From: CALGLS01 sp965222105
Lineage (GTDB): Bacteria > Bacteroidota > Bacteroidia > Chitinophagales > Saprospiraceae
Reading direction: 5' to 3'
DNA: 64,000 nucleotides
Assembly: GCA_965222105.1 (NCBI GenBank)
Contig: CBDCTQ010000022.1
Span: forward strand, 73,646 to 137,645
Shown here: one piece after another, positions 17,064 through 26,005 of the stretch
Layout of the letters: each line of letters begins with the position of its first letter
Position numbering within the stretch: position 1 is the first letter of the stretch
Made by a program: the position numbers and the translations under genes
Notes under the pieces: model-generated
What the model saw: only the letters and a program-made list of their open reading frames with translations
The model's database searches: none
What the model was told of the DNA's origin: nothing

Positions 17064-17867
17064 TCAGGAGTCTGACCCGAAAATTTCACCCCGTAATTTA
17101 GCAAAATAAGGCGCAGCATGCAATAATCTGTTGCCATACCAGGAAAATAACTCGCCATCGACGAGGATTACAGCCGCATCTGGACAAATTTCGCGGAGTT
17201 CATCGATGTTCTTTTCCCCGAAAGGGTAGGGCTCGGAAGAAAGAAGGAGGACATCTGGGGCCCCACGCTGCAACTGTTCTGGAGTCAGTTGTGGGTACCT
17301 TGGCTGGGAGGCAAAGGTATTGGTCAGTCCCATCCTGGTCAACATATCGTGAATAAATGTATTTGACCCGGCCACCATGTATGGCTTTCGCCAAATGAGA
17401 TAGGCCGTTTTTAGCGGCAGCGGCGGATTTTCCGAAAGGGAATGAAAGGCCCTTTTTATGTTGCTGCCAAGTTGGATGGCTTCCTTTTCGCTGCCGGTCA
17501 GCTCCCCGATGCGGGCGATCATATCAAGGGCCTGGTCGAGGTTGGCCACATCGCTGATCCATACCGGCCAGCGCTTCATCAATGATTCGATCTGTTGCTG
17601 GGCGTTTTCCTCTTTATTGCCGATAATTAGGTCGGGTTGGAGAAGATCGATTTTGTCGGAACGGAGTTTTTTGGTCCCGCCTACTACGGTGCATTTTCGG
17701 CGGATGTCTTCAGGGTGTACACAAAATTTGGTGACGCCCACCAGCCGACTTTTCAACCCCAGATAACACAACAATTCCGTTTGGGAGGGTACAAGAGAGA
17801 TGATGCGCTTCGGCGGGTGGGCAATACTGACCGCCCGGCCCATTTGATCGACAAAAGAGCGGGTCAT
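17064..17867 (-). CDS. helical-backbone metal receptor (BtuF/FecB-like, no signal peptide)
   Basis: A 267-residue protein with the fold of periplasmic cobalamin/siderophore-binding proteins: RIISLVPSQTELLCYLG near residue 22, LLQPDLIIGNKEEN near residue 75, a central long helix, and LLLSSEPYPFGEKN in the C-terminal lobe. There is no signal peptide or lipobox, so it would stay in the cytoplasm unless the start is misplaced; an earlier start is unlikely because the ATG overlaps the preceding stop by 4 nt. Short cytoplasmic proteins of this type are common in Bacteroidota and are often annotated as ABC substrate-binding proteins without a transporter partner. None is encoded nearby. The ligand is unknown. 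Confidence 0.85.
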   Translation of the reverse strand: MTRSFVDQMGRAVSIAHPPKRIISLVPSQTELLCYLGLKSRLVGVTKFCVHPEDIRRKCTVVGGTKKLRSDKIDLLQPDLIIGNKEENAQQQIESLMKRWPVWISDVANLDQALDMIARIGELTGSEKEAIQLGSNIKRAFHSLSENPPLPLKTAYLIWRKPYMVAGSNTFIHDMLTRMGLTNTFASQPRYPQLTPEQLQRGAPDVLLLSSEPYPFGEKNIDELREICPDAAVILVDGELFSWYGNRLLHAAPYFAKLRGEIFGSDS

Positions 17868-18505
17868 TTTTTTTGGTCGTATTTTTTTCTCTTATACTTT
17901 TTTTCACCGGCTTTAATGGGAATGCTCAGATGGTTTTCCTTCGGAGGTACAGGACAATTATACCCTGAACTAAATGCGCACCAGGGGTTGTAACATTTGT
18001 TGAAGTCGAGCAGAAATTTGCCGCCCACAATATCGCTGGTTTTAAGGTCAATATACCGGCCACCTCCGTACGTGCTTTCATTGTTAGTGCCGTCTTTGAA
18101 AGGCAGGAAAAGGTAGTCGGCATAGGCTTCGATCTTCATCAGATTGAGGTTGCGGTACACCGCCAGCTGGTATTGCTGGCCATCCAGTTGGAATGTCAAA
18201 ATGCCATAGGTCACATAGGGTTTTATTTTGCCGCTGTAGGTTGCCATGTCAAATGGTTGGGCATCGGGGGAGGGCGTAAAGGTGCATGCTACTTTGTAGG
18301 TAGGATTGGCTTTGAAAAACCGCATTTTCTTCATGGCGGAGGCTCTGTTGAAAAAGGGAGAACGCTCCTCTGCGAGGAATTTGGCTTTGTATGCACGACG
18401 GTGGTCCTTGATGCTCTTTTTGTATTCGGACCGGGTTTGCCCAAAGGCGCTCATGGCCAGGCATAGGGTTAACAAGAGGAAGGTGGTTTTCATAATATTG
18501 TTCAT
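17864..18505 (-). CDS. exported DUF1684 domain protein
   Basis: A 213-residue protein with a signal peptide (ending AFGQ near residue 23). The C-terminal half holds the DUF1684 hallmark, FLLDFNKCYNPWCAFSSGYN followed by CPVPPKENHLSIPI, with three cysteines in the segment. An ATG at 18493 (MKTTFLLL) is an equally good start and gives a cleaner signal peptide. The function of DUF1684 is unknown. The stop overlaps the start of the metal-receptor-like gene by 4 nt, so the two are translated together. Confidence 0.88.
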   Translation of the reverse strand: MNNIMKTTFLLLTLCLAMSAFGQTRSEYKKSIKDHRRAYKAKFLAEERSPFFNRASAMKKMRFFKANPTYKVACTFTPSPDAQPFDMATYSGKIKPYVTYGILTFQLDGQQYQLAVYRNLNLMKIEAYADYLFLPFKDGTNNESTYGGGRYIDLKTSDIVGGKFLLDFNKCYNPWCAFSSGYNCPVPPKENHLSIPIKAGEKKYKRKKYDQKK

Positions 18506-18693
18506 AATGCCTAATATTTGATGCGATAGAGAAGTTAATTTTATTTGGAGAAGCCAGGAGTCAAAAGTCAGACTCCTTCTGACGTAGCTAACGTGGTTGA
18601 AGGGGGTTGACTTCTGAGAGCCTACCCAGTTTTGCCGGGTGAGATCTGACCGCTGACAATTCTAAAAGACACAACTCAAACCCCTGATTCACA

Positions 18694-19599
18694 TTATTCG
18701 CTATTCACCACCACCAGGTATTTTCCTTCGCGTATGGCGAGGCGGCTGATATTGTCGAGTCCGTAATATTTAAAATCGGCTATTTCGACCCAATCGACGT
18801 CTTTCCTCTTGTTGAATTTAAAAACTTTGCTTCCTTTCGCCATGAGGAATGTGCCGTCGGTCAGCACTGCGTAATCTTCGGCTTCGGAGAGGGTGGGGGT
18901 CACCAGGTTGGAGTAGCGATTGAACGGGTTTAGCCTTTTCAGCAGCCAGGAGTCTTCTCCTTTATGGACGTATGCGAGGGCACCAGCGGGCATGCGTGCC
19001 AGGCAGCGGCCAATGTCGGAGGTGATGTTGGAGGTGGATCCGTTTTTGGTCTCCGCCAAAATCAGGCGGTGAGGGCTTCCTGTGATGAAAAGGGCTACTT
19101 CGCTGGGTTTGAGCCAGGCATAGTAACCGATGTCGACGATGGATTCAAATACCGGCTCGCCATTATCGGAGCGGTCCAGTGGAAATTGCCATAGCCGTTG
19201 TGTATCTTCTCCATCGGCTTCTACGCGGACGCAGGTCAGCACGGGATCTTCATCTTCATCATCCATTGGTTTTAATTTGGGTGAATATTCCGAATCGACC
19301 GTTGAAGTGACTTGGGTGAGGATGTTCCTTTTGATGTTCAGCGAGTAGATATCTGTCTGGGTGGTGTCGTCGGCCATTTGTACGGTGATGTACAACTCAT
19401 CATCATTGACGAAGAAGGGCTGATTGTTGTAGCCATTTTTATTGAACTGAGTCAGAAATTTGGGCTTCGAAAATAGAAAAGCCGTGTCCGACGCCTGTTT
19501 CATATTGAACAGATAAATGTTGGAAACGGGCAATTTCTGAGCTGTCAAAGTGGAGGCCATGATCAACAGCAACAATACAATAATTGGTTTTGAGCACAT
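18694..19599 (-). CDS. exported TolB-like beta-propeller protein
   Basis: A 301-residue protein with a signal peptide (residues 1-20, STLTAQ). The rest is beta-rich with repeated units such as DELYITVQMADD, DIYSLNIKRN, YSPKLKP and GTFLMAKGSKVFKFN, suggesting a WD40/PD40-type propeller. An Asp/Glu-rich loop (MDDEDEDP) is notable. The enzymatic function, if any, is not visible. Propellers of this kind act as binding platforms. It is transcribed in the same direction as its neighbours but with gaps of 188 and 187 nt, so it is likely expressed alone. Confidence 0.75.
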   Translation of the reverse strand: MCSKPIIVLLLLIMASTLTAQKLPVSNIYLFNMKQASDTAFLFSKPKFLTQFNKNGYNNQPFFVNDDELYITVQMADDTTQTDIYSLNIKRNILTQVTSTVDSEYSPKLKPMDDEDEDPVLTCVRVEADGEDTQRLWQFPLDRSDNGEPVFESIVDIGYYAWLKPSEVALFITGSPHRLILAETKNGSTSNITSDIGRCLARMPAGALAYVHKGEDSWLLKRLNPFNRYSNLVTPTLSEAEDYAVLTDGTFLMAKGSKVFKFNKRKDVDWVEIADFKYYGLDNISRLAIREGKYLVVVNSE

Positions 19600-19699
19600 A
19601 CGGTAGATGGTTTCAACTGGTTAATTCAAAATATTTTTCGAGCGAGCCATAATTTTACGAAAAAAAAATAAGCTGGCAAAATGGCGGCGGCATCCAAAG

Positions 19700-20506
19700 T
19701 CAATTTGCTGGTAAAGCGATCACAGACTTCAATTGGTTCCAGGGAAGTACAAAATCAGTAGGGCCCAGCGAATAGGGTGCCGCTTCGTACGGATTGTAAA
19801 AGAGTTGAATGCCTTTTTCCGTAAGGGCGAAGTTGGCGGGAAGGTAAAACGGTTTATCCCAAAAGAAATCCGTTTTTTGAAGGGAACCCTCTTCGTCAAG
19901 CCGGGTTTCAAAAAAAGCCTTTTCTGCCAGGCGGTTAAACGAGCTGGTATCCTTCACCAGATCGGGCAAGGTCAATTCGGTCCCCGTTTTTAAATGAAAA
20001 TTGCTGAAACTTTGAACAAAATTCGGATGGGTGCCCCCATAATAGGTCGACAGCGGGAGGTCCACTACGGCAATGTCCTTGTAAAACGATCCGCTGCCTT
20101 CTATGCGGTGGTACCATCGATGTCCCCCGCCTTGTTCTTCTTCGGTGACATACTCGGTAAAATCGTCCAATACCGCCTGCAGAGCCGATTCCAGAGAGGA
20201 GGGGCCTTCCTCCTCGTCGGCCAGCTCGAAAGAAGCCAGCAGTTGTTCCAGTATCGATTCGTTGATCCGTTGGCAAACCGTCGCATCGCCACCGGTGAGC
20301 AGGGGGTACCGCAGTTCAATTTCCATGCAGTTGGCATTTTCGGTATGGCAATCCCCGGCGGTTTTGCTTAGTCTTTTCATCTCAAAAGCATAGCCCGATT
20401 TTTCATCTACGGGGTTGGAGGCGCTGGTAGATATGGGGGCTGGTGTGTTGTTGCAGGACAATAATGCTCCTGCTAAGAGGGATAGGATGACCCAACGTTG
20501 TTGCAT
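19700..20506 (-). CDS. lipoprotein with DUF4163/DUF3298-type domain
   Basis: I place the start at 20506 (MQQRWVILSLLAGALLSC), 268 residues, because the lipobox LLSC with Cys18 follows directly; a longer open frame reaching 20728 is not needed. The N-terminal half (residues about 45-110) has IELRYPLLTGGD and a conserved Cys-x-Arg (DATVCQRINESI); the C-terminal half contains LPLSTYYGGTHPNFVQSF and LTLPDLVKD, the signature of DUF3298 proteins of the RsiV/PdaC-like group. In characterised relatives such domains bind peptidoglycan fragments or lysozyme. The protein would be lipid-anchored in the periplasm or outer membrane. It is read toward the propeller gene. Confidence 0.8.
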   Translation of the reverse strand: MQQRWVILSLLAGALLSCNNTPAPISTSASNPVDEKSGYAFEMKRLSKTAGDCHTENANCMEIELRYPLLTGGDATVCQRINESILEQLLASFELADEEEGPSSLESALQAVLDDFTEYVTEEEQGGGHRWYHRIEGSGSFYKDIAVVDLPLSTYYGGTHPNFVQSFSNFHLKTGTELTLPDLVKDTSSFNRLAEKAFFETRLDEEGSLQKTDFFWDKPFYLPANFALTEKGIQLFYNPYEAAPYSLGPTDFVLPWNQLKSVIALPAN

Positions 20507-21050
20507 AAATTTGGGTTGTAGGTGAATTGTTAGTAATGCATGACTCTCGCCACAACTTGTCCGGTCCCGATAGCAATCGGGATTCGGGAAAGGCTCTAAG
20601 GCACGGAGATTTTCTTCCTGCTCGTCGGCGGGTATTGGCCATGTGGGCCAGTGTTTTAAACTTGATAACTTGATATGAGTGCGTGACAAAATCGCTGCGG
20701 CCTTTACCACGAAGACACGAAGCAACAAAGATTCACAGAGAAAATCTCTGTGCAGACGCCGTTCGTCGCGGTTTGCAACCGCGATGCTCCGCTAATATGT
20801 CACGCACTCACTTGATATTTGAACTTCAACAGTTCATTAACTTCTTATAACCCGCTGAAAGTAAGCGTGTTAGCTCGGCACAAATTATCACAAATTGCAC
20901 GAGTTTGCCATATGAAAGCCTCTGGCTTTCAATAATCCCTGCTTGCCGGTCAGGCTAGGTGTGAAATTCCTGTCGGCCGGACAGGCGGGCTAGACAGGTT
21001 CGTGTCATAAACTTTATGAACCATTGAACTTAACACTTGAACTTATACCG
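20507..21050. other. 544-bp gene-free stretch rich in small repeats
   Basis: I see no credible gene here. It contains an imperfect CCCGAT...ATCGGG palindrome (about 20566-20590), the MITE-like element at 20676-20810, and a block around 20935-20995 of imperfect palindromes built from CCTG(C/T)C and G(A/G)CAGG units (TGCTTGCCGGTCAGG, CCTGTCGGCCGGACAGG). Confidence 0.6.
20676..20810. mobile_element. MITE-like element, 135 bp
   Basis: Terminal inverted repeats are perfect over 13 bp: TGAGTGCGTGACA at 20676-20688 and TGTCACGCACTCA at 20798-20810. It is directly flanked on both sides by CTTGATA (20669-20675 and 20811-20817), a 7-bp target-site duplication. It has no coding capacity. The interior contains a copy of the TTTGTG...CTTCGTGG interspersed repeat and the near-palindrome CGCGGTTTGCAACCGCG. 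A diverged copy of the right-hand half lies at 37065-37145. No transposase with matching ends is in the window; the IS4 element at 29513 has different ends. Confidence 0.6.
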
Positions 21051-22925
21051 TTACTCTTTCGTTTTAACAAACTTACAAAAGAATTTCCGTTTCGCAGTTT
21101 TCATTTTGCAAATATATACTCCGGAGGGCAAAGACTGGCCAACGGTGTATTGGTGTTCGCCTGGCGGCAAAAGGGATTGAGGCAACAATTGAGTTACTAA
21201 TCGTCCTTCGGTGTCGTAGATGGAAAGTTGCACTTGTTCCTCCGTTGGCAGGAATACATCGATCTGCATCGAATCATAAAAGGGGTTGGGGTGGCAGGAA
21301 AGGTTGATTTTTTCGGGGAGTACTGGGGGTGGTGGGTTGTCCTTTTTGACCCGGATAAACACCGGCGAGCCGGTCAGGGCGATAGCCGGGCCGGGCTGGG
21401 TGTGGAACGCTCCGGTTTCATAATGGTCCCAGGCATATATTTGCAAACTGTCGGCTTGCAGAATGGGCGGGAACATAAAAGTATGGTTGGCAGCTTCGCT
21501 TTGGTCGATTTGGGTTGCGGCCCACAGTACGTAAACATAGTCGGAGCTATCTGTCGCAAAAGCTCCTCCACGCACCTCCGGGCCCAGATTCAGGAGCGCG
21601 GTTTGTGTAGGGTCGTAGACGGTATTTCGCAACAGCGTGGACGTGGTAGCAAAAGCGATTCCGGAGGGGTTGACTTCCCGCTGATAGGGTGGGGCGGCAT
21701 TGAGGTTTTTGTACAGGCCCATCAACTTGAATTCGGTGTGGGCGGTATCGACGTCCTGGGTTTCTCCCAAGTCGTATACACAAAATTGGCGAATGCCCAC
21801 CTGCTGCACCGACACCAGGGCTTTCATCATGTAGTTGCGTTGGGCCTCGTCGGAGCCGATGTAATTATCGAAGACTACCCGGGGGATATTCGACTCGGTA
21901 ATAATGTATTCCTTTTGTGGATACACCAGGCCATAGCCATAGGTCTTGAGCACTTCCTTGAATTCGTTGTATAGTTGGAGTACCCCGTCGACGGCCTTGT
22001 CGGAATGTCGGGAATAAATGAAACTGCCCAACGGATGATTCCATTGGCGGAGCGATCCATCGATGTGTGGATACGAATGAAAACTCATACAATCAAAGTA
22101 AGCGCCACCGCGCAGTGGGTATCCGGCAGCTATGGAGCCGTCGACCGGATTGTCTGTATTTCGGCAAACGGCATCTAAAAAACTGGGATACCCCAAGCCG
22201 CCAATCGCCACATAGGTATCGGGGCGCAGTGTTTTGATCACCTCGTAGCTGATGCGCAACATGCGGACGTAGTGAAAGATGGGGGCCCGGATGGCGTTCT
22301 GACAGGGGGGTGGATCGTTTTCCCACCAATTGCCGTCTTCGCCGGGAGGGCGCCAGGCATGGCCTGTGTAGTCAAAATCCGGTTCGTTCCACACTTCCCA
22401 GAAGCGAATATTCTCGCCATACATCGACACGATGCGGTAGAGATACAAGGCCATGTAATTGGTATCGTTGACGGGAGTGCCATTGGCGCCGCCATCCCAG
22501 ATGGGGGTATAGAGGTTTGCAAAAGTCTTGTTGGAACTGGTGGGGCAGTAGGGGGTGGTGTCGCGATGTTCACCGGAGGGGTAGCCAATGAAGACCGTAT
22601 TGTTGCGGGTGCCGATGTCAAAGTAATGTTGGAATTCTTCGAGGCGCACATCGTAGCCATGTTCTTCAACGAAATGTTCGGGTAGGGCAGGGCGCAGGGC
22701 AGTTACTCCAAGACCTCTGATGTTCATATCCGGGTTGCCGACTGCTATGTCTGCTAGTTCCTTGTCGCTCCAGGGGTGGTACCAGCCCATGTTGGAGCCG
22801 TAGCCAAAAGGTTGGGTATAGGGTGGTACGGTGTCGTTGGCGGTATAATTGATCTGACTATGCAGGCTAGAGGTATTCAACAAAAGGAAAAAGCATGAAA
22901 ATAAAAGAGGGATTTGTTTGCTCAT
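21051..22925 (-). CDS. secreted clan-A glycoside hydrolase (GH39/GH5-like TIM barrel) with T9SS sorting domain
   Basis: A 624-residue exoenzyme with a signal peptide (1-24, LHSQ). The TIM-barrel region spans about residues 55-400. The clan-A acid/base motif is FWEVWNEPDF with Glu181, and the probable nucleophile is Glu344 in YIITESNIPR, at the distance expected for strands 4 and 7. A beta-sandwich from about 420 to 525 precedes the T9SS sorting domain (LSCHPNPFYDSMQIDVFLP to the Lys-rich end). The family is not pinned down: the architecture recalls GH39, but the protein may belong to an unclassified group. It is paralogous over its first ~520 residues to the protein at 39649-43500. Substrate unknown. 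Confidence 0.85.
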   Translation of the reverse strand: MSKQIPLLFSCFFLLLNTSSLHSQINYTANDTVPPYTQPFGYGSNMGWYHPWSDKELADIAVGNPDMNIRGLGVTALRPALPEHFVEEHGYDVRLEEFQHYFDIGTRNNTVFIGYPSGEHRDTTPYCPTSSNKTFANLYTPIWDGGANGTPVNDTNYMALYLYRIVSMYGENIRFWEVWNEPDFDYTGHAWRPPGEDGNWWENDPPPCQNAIRAPIFHYVRMLRISYEVIKTLRPDTYVAIGGLGYPSFLDAVCRNTDNPVDGSIAAGYPLRGGAYFDCMSFHSYPHIDGSLRQWNHPLGSFIYSRHSDKAVDGVLQLYNEFKEVLKTYGYGLVYPQKEYIITESNIPRVVFDNYIGSDEAQRNYMMKALVSVQQVGIRQFCVYDLGETQDVDTAHTEFKLMGLYKNLNAAPPYQREVNPSGIAFATTSTLLRNTVYDPTQTALLNLGPEVRGGAFATDSSDYVYVLWAATQIDQSEAANHTFMFPPILQADSLQIYAWDHYETGAFHTQPGPAIALTGSPVFIRVKKDNPPPPVLPEKINLSCHPNPFYDSMQIDVFLPTEEQVQLSIYDTEGRLVTQLLPQSLLPPGEHQYTVGQSLPSGVYICKMKTAKRKFFCKFVKTKE

Positions 22926-23204
22926 TGTAATGATCGTGGTTTGATGAGTAGAACGGTGTTCTGAAAAATGTGGGGACAGGATTTGGGTCAGGTAAGGCTA
23001 TGGTGTGTATATAGTAGGAGTTGAATCACCAAATGTATACAAAAAAGCAGAGAGTATCTAAAAGATCAGGTCAGAAATTGGACAAAATCTTTATTTTTGA
23101 CGAAATTTTAAGACCAAAGAGAAGTTCAAGATCAAGAAAAAAGTATAAAAATCAAAAGGAGCTTGAATAGACATTTCTGTTTCACTTGAATAACACAACT
23201 CAAT

Positions 23205-25388
23205 ATGAATCTCAACATCAAATCATTATTGCTCGGCACCGTGATGTGTCTGACCGGATCCGTCCTGTTTGCCGGAGAGGGCATGTGGCTTCCACTTTTG
23301 CTCAAAGCCCTCAACGAATCGGAAATGCAGGACCTGGGCATGAAGCTGACCGCTGAAGACATTTACAGTGTCAACAAAGGAAGTCTTAAAGATGCTATTG
23401 TGCATTTCAATGGCGGTTGTACATCGGAGTTGATTTCGCCGCAAGGCTTATTACTCACCAACCATCATTGCGGCTACAGCCAAATTCAAAACCACTCAAC
23501 CCTCGAAAAAAACTACCTCCGCAACGGCTTTTGGGCCGCCAACCGTCAGGAAGAATTGTCCAATCCGGGTGTGACGGCCACCCTCATCGTCCGCATCGAA
23601 GACGTTTCCGATCAGGTACTCCAGGGGGTAGGCGATCAGCTTTCGCCAAAAGACCGGCAATCGGCCATCGATAAAAATCTGGAAAAAGTAAAGGCTGCCG
23701 CCAAAATAGAGCCCTACGAGGAGGTGGTCATCCGGCCGTTTTACAAGGGCAATCAATACTATCTGTTTGTAACTGTCACCTATCGGGACATCCGACTGGT
23801 GGGGGCACCCCCGGAGAGTGTTGGCAAGTTTGGCTCCGACACCGACAACTGGGTCTGGCCACGTCACACCGGCGATTTTGCCCTGTTTCGCATCTATGCC
23901 GGAAAAGACAATCTGCCGGCCGATTATTCTGAAGACAATGTACCCTTTAAGCCCAAACACTTCCTGCCCATTTCGCTCGACGGGGTAGAGGAGGGCGACT
24001 TCTCGATGGTCTTCGGATTTCCGGGCCGTACCGATCAGTACCTCCCCTCGTATGCCGTACAGCAAATAGTGGACGTGTTGAACCCCGCCAAAATAGCCGT
24101 CCGGGATCGGGCCCTCAAAATCGTCGATGCCGAAATGCGGGCCGACGAATCCATTCGGTTACAATACGCTTCCAAATTTGCCCGCATTGCCAACTACTGG
24201 AAAAAATGGATCGGTGAAAACCTGGGCCTCAAATCCACCAACGGGATCGGAAAAAAACAGCAATACGAAAAGGAATTTACCTCCGCAATAGGTAAAAACG
24301 CCAATTTCCGTAATTATACCGACCTTCTGCCCCGCTTCGAGGAGCTGTATCGCAAAATCGAACCATATGCCCTGACGAGGGACTACCACAACGAGATCAT
24401 GGGCCGCAATGTCGAACTCATGCAGGTGGCCGGATATATGGCCCGGTTGAAAGAACTGCACAGCGAGCAGGGTGAAAATGCCTATGAGGGATTCAAAAAA
24501 CGACTGCTGCCATTCCTTAAAGGTTTTTACAAAAACTACCGGCCGGAGATCGACAAAAAAGTGTTTGCCGCATTGATGGACATTTACGAAAAAGAGGTGC
24601 CCATCAAAGAATTGGCCGGACTGATCGCCGCCGAAAGAACCGCCCAAAAAGTATCGGACAATGAGGGGTTGGCACAAAAACTATATCAGTCGACGATGCT
24701 GACCAACTGGCAATCCATTGAGAAATTGCTGACCACTGCAGGCCAATCAGAGCGGGCCGCTTGGTTTTTTACCAATGACCCACTGGTGGCCTTTGCCTCC
24801 AAACTTAGAGAGGCTTACGCCAAACACGTCAGCCCTCCTCTGGAAGACTACACAGGTCAGATCAACGAAACCCAACGCCGGTACATGAAAGCTCAGATGG
24901 AGGTTTTTCCGGACAAGCGGTTTTACCCCGACGCCAATCGAACCATGCGCGTTACCTATGGTCAGGTGAAGGGATACCAGCCCAGGGATGCGGTCAACTA
25001 TGGCCATCAGACCTATCTGTCGGGCGTCATGGAAAAATACCAGCCTGGCGACTACGAGTTCGACGTGCCCGAAAAATTGATTGAACTCTACGAACGCAAA
25101 GACTACGGTGCCTACGGGGAAAACGGCAAGATGCCTGTCTGTTTCATCGGCTCCAACCACACCACCGGTGGCAATTCGGGCAGCCCTGCCATCGATGCGC
25201 ACGGCAACCTCGTTGGCCTCAACTTCGACCGGGTATGGGAAGGCACAATGAGCGACATCAACTACGACTCGTCCATCTGCCGCAACATTATGGTAGATGC
25301 CCGATACATCTTGTTTATCATCGACAAATACGCCGGAGCCCGGCACCTTATCATGGAAATGACTTTGGTACACCCTAAAAGGAAATAG
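23205..25388 (+). CDS. S46 family dipeptidyl-peptidase, DPP11-type
   Basis: A 727-residue periplasmic exopeptidase that removes dipeptides from oligopeptide N-termini. A signal peptide (about 1-23) precedes the chymotrypsin-like domain. The catalytic His lies in LLTNHHCGY (87-88) and the Ser is Ser658 in GGNSGSPAI. S46 enzymes are either DPP7-type (broad, Gly at the specificity position) or DPP11-type (acidic P1, Arg at that position, Arg673 in P. gingivalis DPP11). Here the residue 18 after the catalytic Ser is Arg676 (LNFDRVWEG), which predicts Asp/Glu specificity. Peptide uptake with the secreted proteases nearby fits a protein-degrading lifestyle. It is divergent from the glycoside hydrolase and monocistronic. 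Confidence 0.93.
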   Translation: MNLNIKSLLLGTVMCLTGSVLFAGEGMWLPLLLKALNESEMQDLGMKLTAEDIYSVNKGSLKDAIVHFNGGCTSELISPQGLLLTNHHCGYSQIQNHSTLEKNYLRNGFWAANRQEELSNPGVTATLIVRIEDVSDQVLQGVGDQLSPKDRQSAIDKNLEKVKAAAKIEPYEEVVIRPFYKGNQYYLFVTVTYRDIRLVGAPPESVGKFGSDTDNWVWPRHTGDFALFRIYAGKDNLPADYSEDNVPFKPKHFLPISLDGVEEGDFSMVFGFPGRTDQYLPSYAVQQIVDVLNPAKIAVRDRALKIVDAEMRADESIRLQYASKFARIANYWKKWIGENLGLKSTNGIGKKQQYEKEFTSAIGKNANFRNYTDLLPRFEELYRKIEPYALTRDYHNEIMGRNVELMQVAGYMARLKELHSEQGENAYEGFKKRLLPFLKGFYKNYRPEIDKKVFAALMDIYEKEVPIKELAGLIAAERTAQKVSDNEGLAQKLYQSTMLTNWQSIEKLLTTAGQSERAAWFFTNDPLVAFASKLREAYAKHVSPPLEDYTGQINETQRRYMKAQMEVFPDKRFYPDANRTMRVTYGQVKGYQPRDAVNYGHQTYLSGVMEKYQPGDYEFDVPEKLIELYERKDYGAYGENGKMPVCFIGSNHTTGGNSGSPAIDAHGNLVGLNFDRVWEGTMSDINYDSSICRNIMVDARYILFIIDKYAGARHLIMEMTLVHPKRK

Positions 25389-26005
25389 CGGATCGGGGAT
25401 AGGTTAAGTAATGCTCAAAAAACCAGCCTGCCTACCTCCGGTAGGAAATCCGGTTGGCAGGTAACTTCCTCATTTATGGCTGCCTCCCTGCCTTTGCCGG
25501 CAGGCAGGTTTTGGCGCTGCACTTCCCCGAAATAATCGGGGCAGGCTGTTGAAAAGCTCTGTCTCGCGGCCGCGGCCAGGCGAGGCTCGCCGATGCTATG
25601 GCATCGCCTACGCCTGTCTACCGACAGGTAGATTTTTCGCCTCGTTCAACACCAAAATAGACTACCCAAAATCGGGAATTTATTTATTACGCATTACTAA
25701 GTCTTTCTGTCGTCAAATGGTGATTTGGAATAATATTTTACCAAATCACCATTTTTTTATATACGAATACTTATGATAATTCAATAGCATTGCCTATTTT
25801 TGCGCTCATCCTTCCCGTGACATTCACCATCCCGTAACCGTCGGTTTTATTATCCCATTTACATTTATTTGGCTTTCATCCTGTTTGGCTTGACCAAAAT
25901 GGGTATGGAAGTTATTACTTGGTATTTTTTTTGGGGGTTGTATCCTTGTCTCTCACATAATCTTTTCACTTCCCCCATTATTTTGTCCCAAAATTGAATT
26001 GTCGA
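25389..26005. other. 617-bp gene-free stretch with palindromic repeats
   Basis: No gene seen. From 25430 to 25640 it is a run of imperfect palindromes: CCTGCCTACCTCCGGTAGG, CCTGCC-TTTGCC-GGCAGG (about 25491-25508, followed by CAGGTTTT and able to act as a terminator), ATGCTATGGCAT with flanks, and CCTGTCTACCGACAGG. From 25730 onwards it turns AT-rich and plain. The repeat block belongs to the same CCTGCC/GGCAGG family as elsewhere in the window. Confidence 0.6.

Noticed and set aside
19700..20728. 342-codon version of the DUF3298-type lipoprotein
   Set aside because: The extra N-terminal residues are not signal-like, and the lipobox directly follows the ATG at 20506.
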